Positions 43,252 through 52,600 of a stretch of DNA of 64,000 bases are shown here, one piece after another. Each line of letters opens with the position of its first letter. The first letter of the stretch is position 1. The notes under the pieces are model-generated. The model was not told the origin of the DNA. It worked only from the letters and a program-made list of their open reading frames with translations, and made no database searches. A program made the position numbers and the translations under genes. The DNA is from CAYNQK01 sp964470375 (GTDB lineage: Bacteria > Spirochaetota > Spirochaetia > Treponematales > JBGSOB01): the NCBI GenBank assembly GCA_964470375.1, contig CAYYCP010000005.1:7675-71674 (forward strand), in the 5' to 3' direction.

Positions 43252-43647
43252 TCAGGCCGGGATCAGGACCACCGCCAGGCTGCGCTCGCGCGGGCCGTCG
43301 AACTCGCAGAGGTAGATGCCCTGCCAGGTCCCTAGGACCAGCTGCCCCTTACTGACAGCCAGGGTGACCGAGACCCCGGTCAGGCTGGCCTTGGCGTGGG
43401 CGGCGGAGTTGCCCTCGGAATGGCGGAAGGAAGGATCGTCCGGCAGGGCCTTGGCGAAGGCCTTGAGGAGGTCGGCCCGCACGTCCGGATCGGCATTCTC
43501 GTTGACCGTCACCCCGCAGGTGGTGTGCAGGGACTGGATCAGGCAGACGCCCTCGGACAAGCCGGCGGAATGCACAACCTCGGCCACGAGGGCCGTGACG
43601 TCTATGAGCTCCTCGCGGCGTGAGCTGCGGACGCGTATGACTTTCAT
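43252..43647 (-). CDS. yjbQ: YjbQ/UPF0047 family protein
   Basis: A 131-residue protein of the UPF0047 family, some members of which have weak thiamine phosphate synthase activity. Conserved landmarks are ALVAEVVHSAGLSEGVCLIQSLHTTCGVTVNENADPDVRADL, HSEGNSAAHAKASLTG, and the C-terminal LGTWQGIYLCEFDGPRERS (LGxWQxIxxxExDGPR). The presumed metal-binding His and Glu residues are present. It overlaps the S41 protease stop by 4 bases. Confidence 0.9.
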   Translation of the reverse strand: MKVIRVRSSRREELIDVTALVAEVVHSAGLSEGVCLIQSLHTTCGVTVNENADPDVRADLLKAFAKALPDDPSFRHSEGNSAAHAKASLTGVSVTLAVSKGQLVLGTWQGIYLCEFDGPRERSLAVVLIPA

Positions 43648-45218
43648 GGCGAGGGGAGGAGACTGGGCTCCGGCAGGCCGGAGGCGGCCCCGGCCTTGGG
43701 CGCCTTGGACGGCTCGGTGCTCTTGGCCGCAACCTTATCAGCCTTGGCTGCGGCCGCTTCCTCCTGGAGCTGGCGGACTGTTTTGATGGAGGACATGCGC
43801 CGGGCGAAGCCGGCTTGATCATCCAAGATCTCCAGCGCCTTGCGCAGGATGGGATCGTAGTCCAGGTCGTAGACCGGAGCGAAGGTCTTGCGGTTGAGCT
43901 CGTCGCGCACAAGGCTCTCCACGTACCACTCCACTCCCTCGAAGCCCTTGAGGCCGAGGCCGGACACGAAGAGGGCGATATCCTGTTTTGAAGCACCGGG
44001 GTTGGCTTCGGCCCAGTCCTTGATCCTGCCGGCGGCGTAGAGGGCATTGAGCTGGTCCAGCTGCTCCTTGGCAAGCTCCGGCAGCTTCATCTCCAGGTCG
44101 GGCGGTATACCTTGCTTGTCTATATTGGCGTCGCTGGGGGTGTAGTAGCGGCTCATGGTCAGCTTGTAGGCTGCCTTGCCCAGGGAGAAGACGTGCTGGA
44201 CCGATCCCTTGCCGTAGGTCGTCTCGCCGATCAGGTAGGCGCGCTTCTGGTCTTTGAGGGCTCCGGCCAGGATCTCAGAGGCGCTGGCGGACCAGCGATT
44301 GATAAGGACTACCAGGGGCAGAGACTTGTCCAAGGCGAGGTCCTTCTTGGCTCGGTAGGAGTAATTCTCTGCGGCGTCCCGGGACTTGGTGGAGACGATG
44401 ACGCCCTGGTCCAGGAAGAGGTCTGAGATCTGGACCACCGAGGCCAGGAGGCCGCCTGGGTTTCCGCGCAGGTCGATGATGACGCCCTTGCACTGGGCCA
44501 CGTTGAAGGAGTTCAGGGCCTCCCTGACGCGGGAATAGGTCTGGGGGGTGAACTCGATGATGCGCAGATAGCCGTAACCCTCGGGCATGACGGCCTTCTT
44601 GACCGTGGGAACTTCGATGACGGCCCGGCGGATGCTCACGGGGAAGATCGCGCTTCCGCGCATCACCGTGATTTTCACTTCCGTATTCGGTTCGCCTCTC
44701 AGGCGCAGAACGGCGTCGTCCGTGGTGAGGTCGGCCGTGGACTGGCCCTCAATCTCGACAATGAGGTCGCCGGGCATGAGGCCGGCTTTCCAGCCCGGGG
44801 TGTCCTCTATGGGCGAACTGATCTCTATGAAGCGGGCCCGATCCGGGTAGCGCGGATCGGCCTCCTGCTTTGAGATGTACAGCCCCACCCCGCCGAACTG
44901 GCCGGAGGTGATATCCGAGATCTCGGTGACGTCGGATTCCTGGTAATACAGCGAATATGGATCGCCCAATGATTCGAACATGCCCTTGAGGGCGCCTTCG
45001 TAAAGGATCTTCGGATCCACCTGGTCGACGTAATTCTTATGGATGAAGGCGAAAATGTCCTGGATTGTCGCGTAATAGGCGCTCAAGTCCTGTTGCCCGG
45101 CCGCGTCCTGGGCCATGAGGACGGGAGCCCCGGCCAGCAGTGCCAGCAGGGCGATGGCCGCCGTGATCGAGGCCGCGTAGGCCCGCGAGCGGCGTTTCTT
45201 ACCTTCGTTGCTTTCCAT
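43644..45218 (-). CDS. S41 C-terminal processing peptidase (CtpA type)
   Basis: A 524-residue exported serine protease. An N-terminal anchor/signal helix (AYAASITAAIALLALLAGAPV) is followed by YYATIQDIFAFIHKNYVDQVD, a PDZ domain (FGGVGLYISKQEA through GDLIVEIEGQSTADLT) and the catalytic domain with RGNPGG, Ser in NRWSASASEILAGAL and Lys in TTYGKGSVQ. The C-terminal ~150 residues are an unusual helical extension ending in an Ala/Lys/Pro tail. ATG 45218 was chosen because a perfect TTGACA and -10 sit upstream of it (leaderless). Such proteases trim or degrade periplasmic substrates and process cell-wall enzymes. Confidence 0.88.
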   Translation of the reverse strand: MESNEGKKRRSRAYAASITAAIALLALLAGAPVLMAQDAAGQQDLSAYYATIQDIFAFIHKNYVDQVDPKILYEGALKGMFESLGDPYSLYYQESDVTEISDITSGQFGGVGLYISKQEADPRYPDRARFIEISSPIEDTPGWKAGLMPGDLIVEIEGQSTADLTTDDAVLRLRGEPNTEVKITVMRGSAIFPVSIRRAVIEVPTVKKAVMPEGYGYLRIIEFTPQTYSRVREALNSFNVAQCKGVIIDLRGNPGGLLASVVQISDLFLDQGVIVSTKSRDAAENYSYRAKKDLALDKSLPLVVLINRWSASASEILAGALKDQKRAYLIGETTYGKGSVQHVFSLGKAAYKLTMSRYYTPSDANIDKQGIPPDLEMKLPELAKEQLDQLNALYAAGRIKDWAEANPGASKQDIALFVSGLGLKGFEGVEWYVESLVRDELNRKTFAPVYDLDYDPILRKALEILDDQAGFARRMSSIKTVRQLQEEAAAAKADKVAAKSTEPSKAPKAGAASGLPEPSLLPSP

Positions 45219-45224
45219 TTTACC

Positions 45225-45253
45225 ATCTTGGTCAGCGGACCGGGCTTTGTCAA
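45225..45253 (-). promoter_or_regulatory. Leaderless promoter of the S41 protease operon
   Basis: Minus strand: TTGACA (45253-45248), 17-base spacer, CAAGAT (45230-45225), 6 bases, ATG 45218. Confidence 0.5.
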
Positions 45254-45275
45254 CGGCCGGCGACGGCTTTCTCCC

Positions 45276-45304
45276 TTGACTGCCCGGCGCCGCGGCCGTA
45301 GACT
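45276..45304 (+). promoter_or_regulatory. Leaderless promoter of the membrane protein / MinD-like genes
   Basis: TTGACT (45276-45281), 17-base spacer, TAGACT (45299-45304), 6 bases (GCGCCA), ATG 45311. No RBS. It is back-to-back with the S41 promoter. Confidence 0.65.
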
Positions 45305-45310
45305 GCGCCA

Positions 45311-45943
45311 ATGGAAAAGCGCCGGCTGCTGCCGTTGGCCCTCTGCGCCATCGAGACGCTGCGATGCGCGGCCGCTTACTTCGCCTTCCTCCCGGCCGTA
45401 GCCGCCGAGGCCCTAGGCACGGGACACTTCTCCACGGCCGCCCTCTTTGCCCCCCAGCTCCTCATACCCCTGGCTTGGTTCCTGGTCTGGAACGATGAAG
45501 CCTACTACAGGCCCCTCCTGGGGATGACCCTGGCCGGGAAGGCCATGCTCCTTGCCGCCGAGGCAGCTAGGGTGGGTGCTTTCATTGTTTACGCATCCGG
45601 CGATGCTCCCCTTGAGGCCGGGGCTGCCCGCCTGCGCGGATCCTTCCAGGCCCTGATCCTCTTCGCCGACATCTGCTTGGTGGCAGTCAGTCTCATCGCT
45701 TCCAGGACGATATTCCGCAGCAAGACGCCTGGACAAAGCGGTGCCTCAGGCGGAGTTTCATCTCCAGGCGTCGGAGAAGGCTCGGCGCGCGTCCCGAATA
45801 CCGCGGTTTCCATAAGCCAGCCCTCGGGGGCGCCCTACCAGGGACCTGAGGCGGTCGGCGTGCAGGACACCTTTACCATGGCTGGGCGCGCTGACTCTGA
45901 CACGGATGAGCTTCCGAACACGGGAGGGACCCCGTGCACGTAA
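45311..45943 (+). CDS. Four-helix membrane protein with Ser/Gly/Pro-rich tail
   Basis: A 210-residue protein with about four hydrophobic helices in the first 140 residues (LLPLALCAIETLRCAAAYFAFLP, LFAPQLLIPLAWFLVW, MTLAGKAMLLAAEAARVGAFIVYA, QALILFADICLVAVSLIAS), then ~70 cytoplasm-facing, low-complexity residues. No family recognised. Its 3' end overlaps the start of the MinD/FlhG-like gene by 10 bases. The overlap suggests coupled synthesis, and perhaps a membrane anchor or partner for that ATPase; this is inference. Confidence 0.6.
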   Translation: MEKRRLLPLALCAIETLRCAAAYFAFLPAVAAEALGTGHFSTAALFAPQLLIPLAWFLVWNDEAYYRPLLGMTLAGKAMLLAAEAARVGAFIVYASGDAPLEAGAARLRGSFQALILFADICLVAVSLIASRTIFRSKTPGQSGASGGVSSPGVGEGSARVPNTAVSISQPSGAPYQGPEAVGVQDTFTMAGRADSDTDELPNTGGTPCT

Positions 45944-47079
45944 TCCCCATCGCCAGCGGCAAGGGTGGAGTGGGCAAGACCCTGATCGCGGCCAACCTCG
46001 CTGTGGCCCTCGCCCAGGCCGGCAGGCGCACCATCCTGGGCGACCTGGATCTGGGGGCGTCAAACCTGCACATCATGCTGGGGGCCAGGCCCACAGGCAA
46101 GGGCCTGGGCACCTTCATATCCGGGGCCTCTGAGAGCCTTCAGGATGTCATCCAACCCACCGACGTTGAAGGCCTATCCTTCATCGCCGGCGACGCCGAG
46201 ATACCCGGTCTGGCCAACATAAAACCGGCTCAGAAGAACCGTGTCTCGCGCGCCCTCCTGGGCCTGGACGCGGAGTACCTGGTGCTGGACCTGGGCGCCG
46301 GCACGGGCTCCAACATCCTCGATTTTTTTCTCCTTTCCGGCAAGGGCATGATCGTGGCCACCCCCACCTTGGCGGCTACCCTGAATGCCTACTTGTTCCT
46401 CAAGAACGCCGTCTTCCGCTTGATGTCCAGCTCCTTCGGGCCGCGCAGTCCTGCCCGCGAGTACCTGGACAATCTCAAGCGCGACGGGGCGGCCCTGCAG
46501 CGTGCCTACGTGCCCGGCATCCTGGATGAGGTCGGGCGGATCGATCCGGCCAGCCGCGAGGCCTTCCTGGCCAAGATGGCGCGCTTCCGGCCGCGCATCG
46601 TCATGAACATGCTGAGTGATCCCAAGGACGCCGACCGCGCACAGCGGATACGCCGCTCCTGCCGCGAGTACCTGGGCGTGGATCTCGAGCACCTGGGCAT
46701 CCTCTATCGCGATGAGTATCAGGACGTGGCCCTGGCCAGCCGTATTCCCATACTCCTCTATAAGCCGCGTTCAGTGCTGTCTCAGGCCATCTGCCGCATG
46801 GCTGACAAGATCGTCTCCGCGGCCGATACCGACGATGGGTCTCCCCTGACCGAGGAATCCGTAGATGAGGGCTACCAGGAGGCGGAGCTGGAGGCCGAGG
46901 CAGATTTCAACGCCAGGATGGACTCGGTCGAGGATCTCCTGCATTGTGGGGCCCTCTCCATGGGAGACCTGGTGGAGACGGTAAAGACACAGCAGTACGA
47001 GATCACCCAGCTCAGGCGCGAGAACCTTCTCCTGAAGCGCAAGCTCGGACAAGCAATCCAGCTCGGTTTCGAGCCCTAG
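45934..47079 (+). CDS. MinD/FlhG-family P-loop ATPase with C-terminal coiled coil
   Basis: A 381-residue cytoplasmic ATPase of the ParA/MinD superfamily. The deviant Walker A is GKGGVGKTLIAANLAVAL (residues ~9-26), switch I is GDLDLGASNLHIMLG, and Walker B-like is YLVLDLGAGTGSNILDFF, with GAGTG where many MinD proteins have DxPAG/DTGAG. This version is closest to the FlhG/MinD2 type that controls flagellar number or polar placement. Residues ~290-380 add an acidic segment and a coiled coil (VETVKTQQYEITQLRRENLLLKRKL) instead of the amphipathic membrane helix. GTG 45934 has GGGAGGG upstream. It overlaps the membrane protein gene before it. Confidence 0.82.
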   Translation: MHVIPIASGKGGVGKTLIAANLAVALAQAGRRTILGDLDLGASNLHIMLGARPTGKGLGTFISGASESLQDVIQPTDVEGLSFIAGDAEIPGLANIKPAQKNRVSRALLGLDAEYLVLDLGAGTGSNILDFFLLSGKGMIVATPTLAATLNAYLFLKNAVFRLMSSSFGPRSPAREYLDNLKRDGAALQRAYVPGILDEVGRIDPASREAFLAKMARFRPRIVMNMLSDPKDADRAQRIRRSCREYLGVDLEHLGILYRDEYQDVALASRIPILLYKPRSVLSQAICRMADKIVSAADTDDGSPLTEESVDEGYQEAELEAEADFNARMDSVEDLLHCGALSMGDLVETVKTQQYEITQLRRENLLLKRKLGQAIQLGFEP

Positions 47080-47118
47080 CGCCTCAGCCTCGCCTGCCTT
47101 CCCGCGGCCGCTTTTGCG

Positions 47119-47127
47119 TGCTATCCT
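47119..47127 (+). promoter_or_regulatory. Extended -10 promoter of lgt
   Basis: TG-C-TATCCT (47119-47127), 18 bases before ATG 47146. The RBS GGCGGAGG lies between, so this transcript has a short leader. Confidence 0.45.
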
Positions 47128-47145
47128 CCAGGCGGAGGACGAAAA

Positions 47146-48189
47146 ATGCTCGCCGCCATCCCATTCCCCAACTGGTTGCGGCCGGAGATCATCCCCGGAC
47201 TGCCCCTCTTCCGATGGTACGGTCTCATGTACGTAGTGGCCTTCGCCGTCGTCTTCGCCCTCTTCAAGTGGCAGGCCCGCGGCCGCCTGGCCGAGTTTGA
47301 CGCGGACACCACCCTCAATTTCTTCTTCGCCGGGATAGCCGGCCTGGTCCTGGGGGCGCGCCTCTTCGGCACCTTGGTTTACGGCGGAAACATGCGCCTG
47401 ACCTACCTGACAAAGCCCTGGCTCATTTTTTGGCCCTTCGGCGAGGGCTGGCAGTACACAGGCCTGACGGGCATGTCCTATCACGGGGGACTGATTGGCT
47501 GCGTGCTGGGCACATGGATCTACGCCAAGCGCAAGAAGCTGGATTACCTTGTCTGGGCCGATATGGTCATGGCCGGGGTGCCCTTCGCCTACACCTTCGG
47601 CCGCTTGGGCAACTTCATCAACGGAGAGCTCTACGGGCGCGTGACCGGCCTGCCCTGGGGCATGATCTTCCCAGCCGCCGAGTCCTTCTCGGCCCGCGAT
47701 CCCTGGGTCCTGGACATGGCTAAGGATACAGGTATCAAGGTGTCCAGCATGAACGCCATGGTCAACCTTCCCCGGCATCCTTCCCAGCTCTACGAGGCCC
47801 TCTTCGAGGGGGTCGTTTTGGGGCTGGTCATGTGGTTTATTCTGCGCAAGCACAAACCCTTCAAGGGCTTCATGCTGGGGGCCTACCTGATCGGCTACGG
47901 CTTCGTCCGTTTCATCTTGGAGTACTTCCGGGCCCCGGACGACTGGATGGGCTATGCGATCAACCTGAGCGGCCTAGACCTTTCCAGCGAGGCGGCCCTG
48001 CGGGCCGGGGCGGTCGCCCGCTTCATGACGCCCTGGGCCTTCTCCACCGGCCAGCTTTTTTGCTTCCTTATGATGGTCGCCGGCGGGCTTTTCCTCTGGT
48101 TCCTCTCCAGGCGCAGAGACCCATGTATAAACCAGCCGGCGGCGCCCGAGGCACCCAGCGCCCGCAAACTCCGGCGCAGACTCAGATGA
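47146..48189 (+). CDS. lgt: Prolipoprotein diacylglyceryl transferase Lgt
   Basis: A 347-residue inner-membrane enzyme that adds diacylglycerol to the lipobox Cys of prolipoproteins, the first step needed by the lipoproteins seen in this window. It has about seven helices. Signature motifs are GMSYHGGLIGCVLGTW (catalytic His region) and YTFGRLGNFINGELYGRVT (the Lgt Prosite pattern), then HPSQLYEALFEGVVLG. The ending RRRDPCINQPAAPEAPSARKLRRRLR is a basic tail longer than usual. GGAGG precedes ATG 47146. Confidence 0.95.
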   Translation: MLAAIPFPNWLRPEIIPGLPLFRWYGLMYVVAFAVVFALFKWQARGRLAEFDADTTLNFFFAGIAGLVLGARLFGTLVYGGNMRLTYLTKPWLIFWPFGEGWQYTGLTGMSYHGGLIGCVLGTWIYAKRKKLDYLVWADMVMAGVPFAYTFGRLGNFINGELYGRVTGLPWGMIFPAAESFSARDPWVLDMAKDTGIKVSSMNAMVNLPRHPSQLYEALFEGVVLGLVMWFILRKHKPFKGFMLGAYLIGYGFVRFILEYFRAPDDWMGYAINLSGLDLSSEAALRAGAVARFMTPWAFSTGQLFCFLMMVAGGLFLWFLSRRRDPCINQPAAPEAPSARKLRRRLR

Positions 48190-48220
48190 GCCCCGGCGGA
48201 GCGATACCGCGGACGCCGCC

Positions 48221-48248
48221 TTGCCATTCTCGGCGGCCGGGGTATAGG
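48221..48248 (+). promoter_or_regulatory. Leaderless promoter of the threonine-synthase-like gene
   Basis: TTGCCA (48221-48226), 16-base spacer, TATAGG (48243-48248), 8 bases, ATG 48257; no RBS. Confidence 0.5.
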
Positions 48249-48256
48249 CTCTGCCC

Positions 48257-49588
48257 ATGAAATTCTGCTCCACGCGGGATGCCGGGCTCCGGCTTCCCCT
48301 GGCACAGGCCCTCTTCTCGCCGCGCGCCCCCGACGGGGGGGTCTTCATGCCCTGTGAAGACGTGGACTTACGGAACTACTTCTACCTCATGGACGAATCG
48401 ATGTCCTTCGAGGACATGGTTCGTTCTCTCGCGGCCGAGGTCCTCAAGGACGAGGCTAAGCCCGACCTTGTAGAAGCCCTGGCCGGCGCGGCCGCCCGCC
48501 TGAATCCGCGTCTGACTCCCTTGGGCGATGACATCACCATGCTGGAGCTCTATCATGGTCCTACGGCCGCCTTCCAGGACTATGCATTGTCATTTCTGGC
48601 CGTCCTCATGGAGCGCATGCGCCCGGCCGGGCGGAGGGTGAAGATCCTCATCCCCACGGGCGGGGATACAGGCGCAGCGGCGGCTGAGGCCTTCGCCGAC
48701 CGCGACGGTTTCGATGTCGTGCTGCTCTGCCCGGAGGGGGCCTCCCTGGGCATCCCCGCGGCTCGTCGGGTCGGGGTCGGCGGCAATACCCGTGTCATCG
48801 CTGTGAGGGCCGATAGGCAGGCTGTCCAGTCCCTGGCCTCCGCCCTTCTCTCTTCCAAGGAAGACGTTGAGAGGCTGGGCCTGTCCACAGCCACCACCCT
48901 CAATCCGGGGCGCTTCATCACACAGGCCTTCCACTATATCTACGCCTTCATCCAGCTCAAGCGGCGGGCCGGGGACATGTACTTCGACATACCCTCGGGC
49001 AACCACGGCAACTTCACCTCCGGCATCCTAGCCTGGCGCTGGGGCATGCCCGTGACCGGTTTTATCGCCGCCTCCTGGCGCGAGCCCTCCGACTGTGTGC
49101 GCCGGGCCGGGCGCGCCTCCGCGGGCGGAATGGCCGTCAAGTCATCCACTTCCATGGCTCAGGAGAAGGAAGGGGCACCGGCCTTCTCGGACGTGGTCAA
49201 TCCCGATCATTACGAGCGCATGACCTGCCTGGCCTCCGGCAATCCTCTAGTCTTGAGATCGATCATCCACTCCGCCATCGTCTCGGGCGAGGCAGCTCGG
49301 GAGGCCGTCAAGCGCGCCTACGCCGATCACGCTGTCTTCCTGGCCCCCCCCACCGCGGTGGGCTATGCGGCTGCCCTGGCGGCGCGGGGAGACTTCCTCG
49401 AGGAGACAGGCAAGATCATCCTTCTGGGGACATCTCATCCCTGGAAACACGCGGATGAGATCGAGCGCCTCACGGGGAGGCGCCCGGACCGCCCGGCGAG
49501 AGGGGCTGGCATCGGTGAAGATTCCGAACCGGATGCGATCATCGGACCGGAGCCCCAGGAGCTGCGCAGGATCCTAGATGGTTTCTAA
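48257..49588 (+). CDS. Threonine-synthase-like protein lacking the PLP lysine
   Basis: A 443-residue protein with the overall order of bacterial ThrC. The N-terminus is CSTRDAGLRLPLAQALFSPRAPDGGVFMP, the PLP-lysine region is LELYHGPTAAFQDYALSFL, and the phosphate-loop-like segment is PTGGDTGAAAAEAF, followed by DIPSGNHGNFTSGILA and LLGTSHPWKHADEI. In active ThrC the middle motif is HGPTxAFKD with the Schiff-base Lys (Lys107 in E. coli). Here the codon at 48575-48577 is CAG, Gln107. Several flanking motifs are also altered (GDTGAA kept, SNAMDVG-type segment lost). It is probably a catalytically inactive or neofunctionalised paralogue. It has its own leaderless-type promoter. Confidence 0.8.
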   Translation: MKFCSTRDAGLRLPLAQALFSPRAPDGGVFMPCEDVDLRNYFYLMDESMSFEDMVRSLAAEVLKDEAKPDLVEALAGAAARLNPRLTPLGDDITMLELYHGPTAAFQDYALSFLAVLMERMRPAGRRVKILIPTGGDTGAAAAEAFADRDGFDVVLLCPEGASLGIPAARRVGVGGNTRVIAVRADRQAVQSLASALLSSKEDVERLGLSTATTLNPGRFITQAFHYIYAFIQLKRRAGDMYFDIPSGNHGNFTSGILAWRWGMPVTGFIAASWREPSDCVRRAGRASAGGMAVKSSTSMAQEKEGAPAFSDVVNPDHYERMTCLASGNPLVLRSIIHSAIVSGEAAREAVKRAYADHAVFLAPPTAVGYAAALAARGDFLEETGKIILLGTSHPWKHADEIERLTGRRPDRPARGAGIGEDSEPDAIIGPEPQELRRILDGF

Positions 49589-49625
49589 GGTAAGATTTCT
49601 TCTTCGATAGGTCCTCGAGTTCCCC

Positions 49626-52600
49626 TCAAGGTCTCCTGTCCGAGGCTGTCTCGGCCCCTCCTCCCGCCAAGCGGGCAAGGATCGTCAGGTTTTTAGCGAG
49701 CTCTCGGTAATCGAAGTCGCTGCGCGCGATGGCCTCCAAGAAGACTGCATGTATCTCGTCCAGTGACTGGAGCCGGGCGGCCATCGCTTCAGGACCCATG
49801 GGCGCCGTCGGCAGGCGCGAAGCGCCACGTAGACCCGGCGAGGTCTTGGTCGCGGGTTTAGCCATAGGTACGGGCATCGCCTCGGAGGCGGCCGCTTTTG
49901 TTGAGGGCTTGTCGCGGGCGCTTCGGGGAAGCTTGGACCCCTTGACGGGCTGAGCTCCTTCAAGGGGCTGGGGGACCTGTGGGCCGGCGGTCTGGGTATC
50001 GTGCCGGTTGAGGGCGATGACGAGGAAGCTGAACCAGAGGAATTCTTCCATGCTTTCCTTGACGAACCACAGCCTGCCTTGGTACTCGTTCACGCCCAGG
50101 AAGGCGCGCACGGCCTGGTCCGCCCCGCAGGCGCGGAAGATAGCCAGTGCCCTATCGGCTGGACTCGCTTTCCCCTGCATGAAGGGCTGATCCAGGTAGG
50201 GCAGGATGGCCTTTATGGCCGCCAGCCCCCTCTCAAGACTCCGAGGATTGCGCACGCTCCCCCCCGGAGGCGCAGAACGGAGGATCGCGCCAGCCAGCCG
50301 GGAATCCAGGCCCCAATGCTCGATCAGGCGGCGGAGATCCTGGCAGCTCGAGCCGTGGCCAATAACGCAGCGTAGATCCGCCAGAACCAAGAAGGCTGAG
50401 GCTAGGTCCATCAGCCCGGGATCGCGGCGGAAGCCCTCGCCCAGCCAGGCCAGGAGGCCCCCACTATCGCGTGCCGAACCGATGATGCCGGCCAGATCCA
50501 GGAGATTGCGGGTCATGGCGGCGAAGGTGTCGAAGGCCTCGTCTGCCGTGGCCAGCTCGACCGGGCTCTCGGCGCTGAAGGCGTCATACTCAGATGTGCC
50601 TTCCAGGAAGCGCACGGCGGTCTGGAAGAAGACGGAGTGGGCGGAGCGCCGGGCGTTCAGGAATGCGTCCGGATTCCCGCTCCCCTCAAGGATATTCGCC
50701 TTTTCCGGATCGGCGGACATGGCCGGTTCTTGGAGGGCTTGAGCGGGACCAGCATCCGCCTCGGAATCCACTTCGGCCGATAGTCCCAGGGCCCTCGAGA
50801 GGAGATCGCGCATGCCGGCGAAGAAATCCGGGGAAGCGAAAGAGTCCAGGGCCTCGTAGAGGTCCTTGAGGAAGATCTCGCGCATGGTCTCCGAGAGGTC
50901 CACGACGCCACGCCCGTCCAAGTGGGCACAGAGCTTGGCGTACTGGCCCAGGGCGTTGTCTATGACCTCGCCGATGTCAAGGAAGACTTGGCACTGGTAG
51001 CCGTCCAGGGCGGCGAATAATCCCTCCGCGCGGATGGCGGCCGAAGACCTGATGAACCATAGTCCCGAGCGTTGCTCGCGCAGGATGCAGAAGCGCTGCT
51101 GCCCCGCCTGGGGGGGCGCCAAGCCCAGGCCGTCGGCCAAGCTGCGACGGATTACGCTTTTTGAGCCATCGGCGGCCTTGAGGGCGAATGGGGCAGAGTC
51201 CTTGAGCCTGCCCCAGGCCCGGGCGAAAGCGTTGTTGTAGAGAACAAGGGCGGCCTCCCCGCCCTGGCGGTTGGAGTAGGCGAAGACGTTCTCGTTGGCG
51301 GTCCCGTCGTCGCTGATCAGGTCATAGAGGAGGAAGGTCTCCGCCGAGGCGAAGATGTAGCGTTTCTTCATGAGGGGGAATATTTCGCGCTCGTGACGTT
51401 CCACCAGGTCAGGGTCGGGCGACTCATTCCAGTAGGAACGCCGGTACTCCATGCCGTATTTCTCCTCAAAGCCCTCCACCTGTCCGTGCCCGAACATGGG
51501 CAAGCCGGGCATGGTGACCATCATGGAACAAACCCCGAAATACTTGTCGCCCTTGCCGAACTGGGCCACAGCCGTCTCCTCATCGGGGTTGTTGAGGAAA
51601 TTCACGAAGCGCTTCAGGATATCGGGATCGAACTCCAGGGTGTTCCTTATGGTGGCCCGGTACTTGGCATTTTCCTCGCGCTTGAGCATGTTCATGAACG
51701 CCGAATTATAGACCCGGTGCATGCCCAGGGTGCGTACGAAGTAGCCCTCCAGCATCCAGAAAGCCTCCGCCAACAGGAGGGTGTCCCCGGCCTGGGCCGC
51801 ACACTCGTCCACGACCTCGCGCCAGAATTCCTCCGGTAGGGCGCGGTCGAAGTCCTCGCGAGCCAGGGCATGCTCCGCGCGCGAGGGCACGTCGCCCCCG
51901 GAGCCAGGTTCCGGGTACCAAAGCCTGCGTATGTGGCGTTTGGCCAGGACCATGGCGGCGTCGAAACGGATGATGGGGAAGTTTCGGGCAACGTTGAGGA
52001 TCGTGTCCTTGACCGCCCGGCGGGCCTGGGGATTGAGGAAGTCGATCTGGGCCGTGTCATTCCAGGGCATGGAGGTGCCGTCATTGCCGTGGTAGATGTA
52101 GCGCACGTCGCCGTCGCGGAAATCCACGCGCTTGAACACCACCGCCGCATCGGTACGCGAGTAGTAATGGTCCTCTAGGAAAAGGCCGATGTCCGGGTGG
52201 CTGGAGAGATTTTCGCCGGTGAAGCTGTAGCCCGGGAAGGGGCAGGAGCGGGATTGAATGAAGAAATCAGGGCGTTCGCGGATCCAGCGCGAGTCCATGC
52301 CAGTATGGTTGGGAACCATATCGGCCGCCAGTCTGAGGCCGCGGTAGGCGGCCCGTTGACGCAGATCCGCCAGGGCCGACCAGCCGCCCAGCTCCGCGGC
52401 TATCTCATAATCAAAGACAGAGTAGGCGGACGCGGCCGCCTCGGGGTTGCCGCATATCCGCTTGATGCGCTCGCTGGCGCCCGAGCGCTCCCAGACCCCT
52501 ATCAGCCAAAGGGCCGTGAAACCGCGCGAGGCCAGGAGATCCAGCTCCTCATCGGGGATCTGATCCAGCCGGGTGATGGGACGGCCGTACTGCCGGCTCA

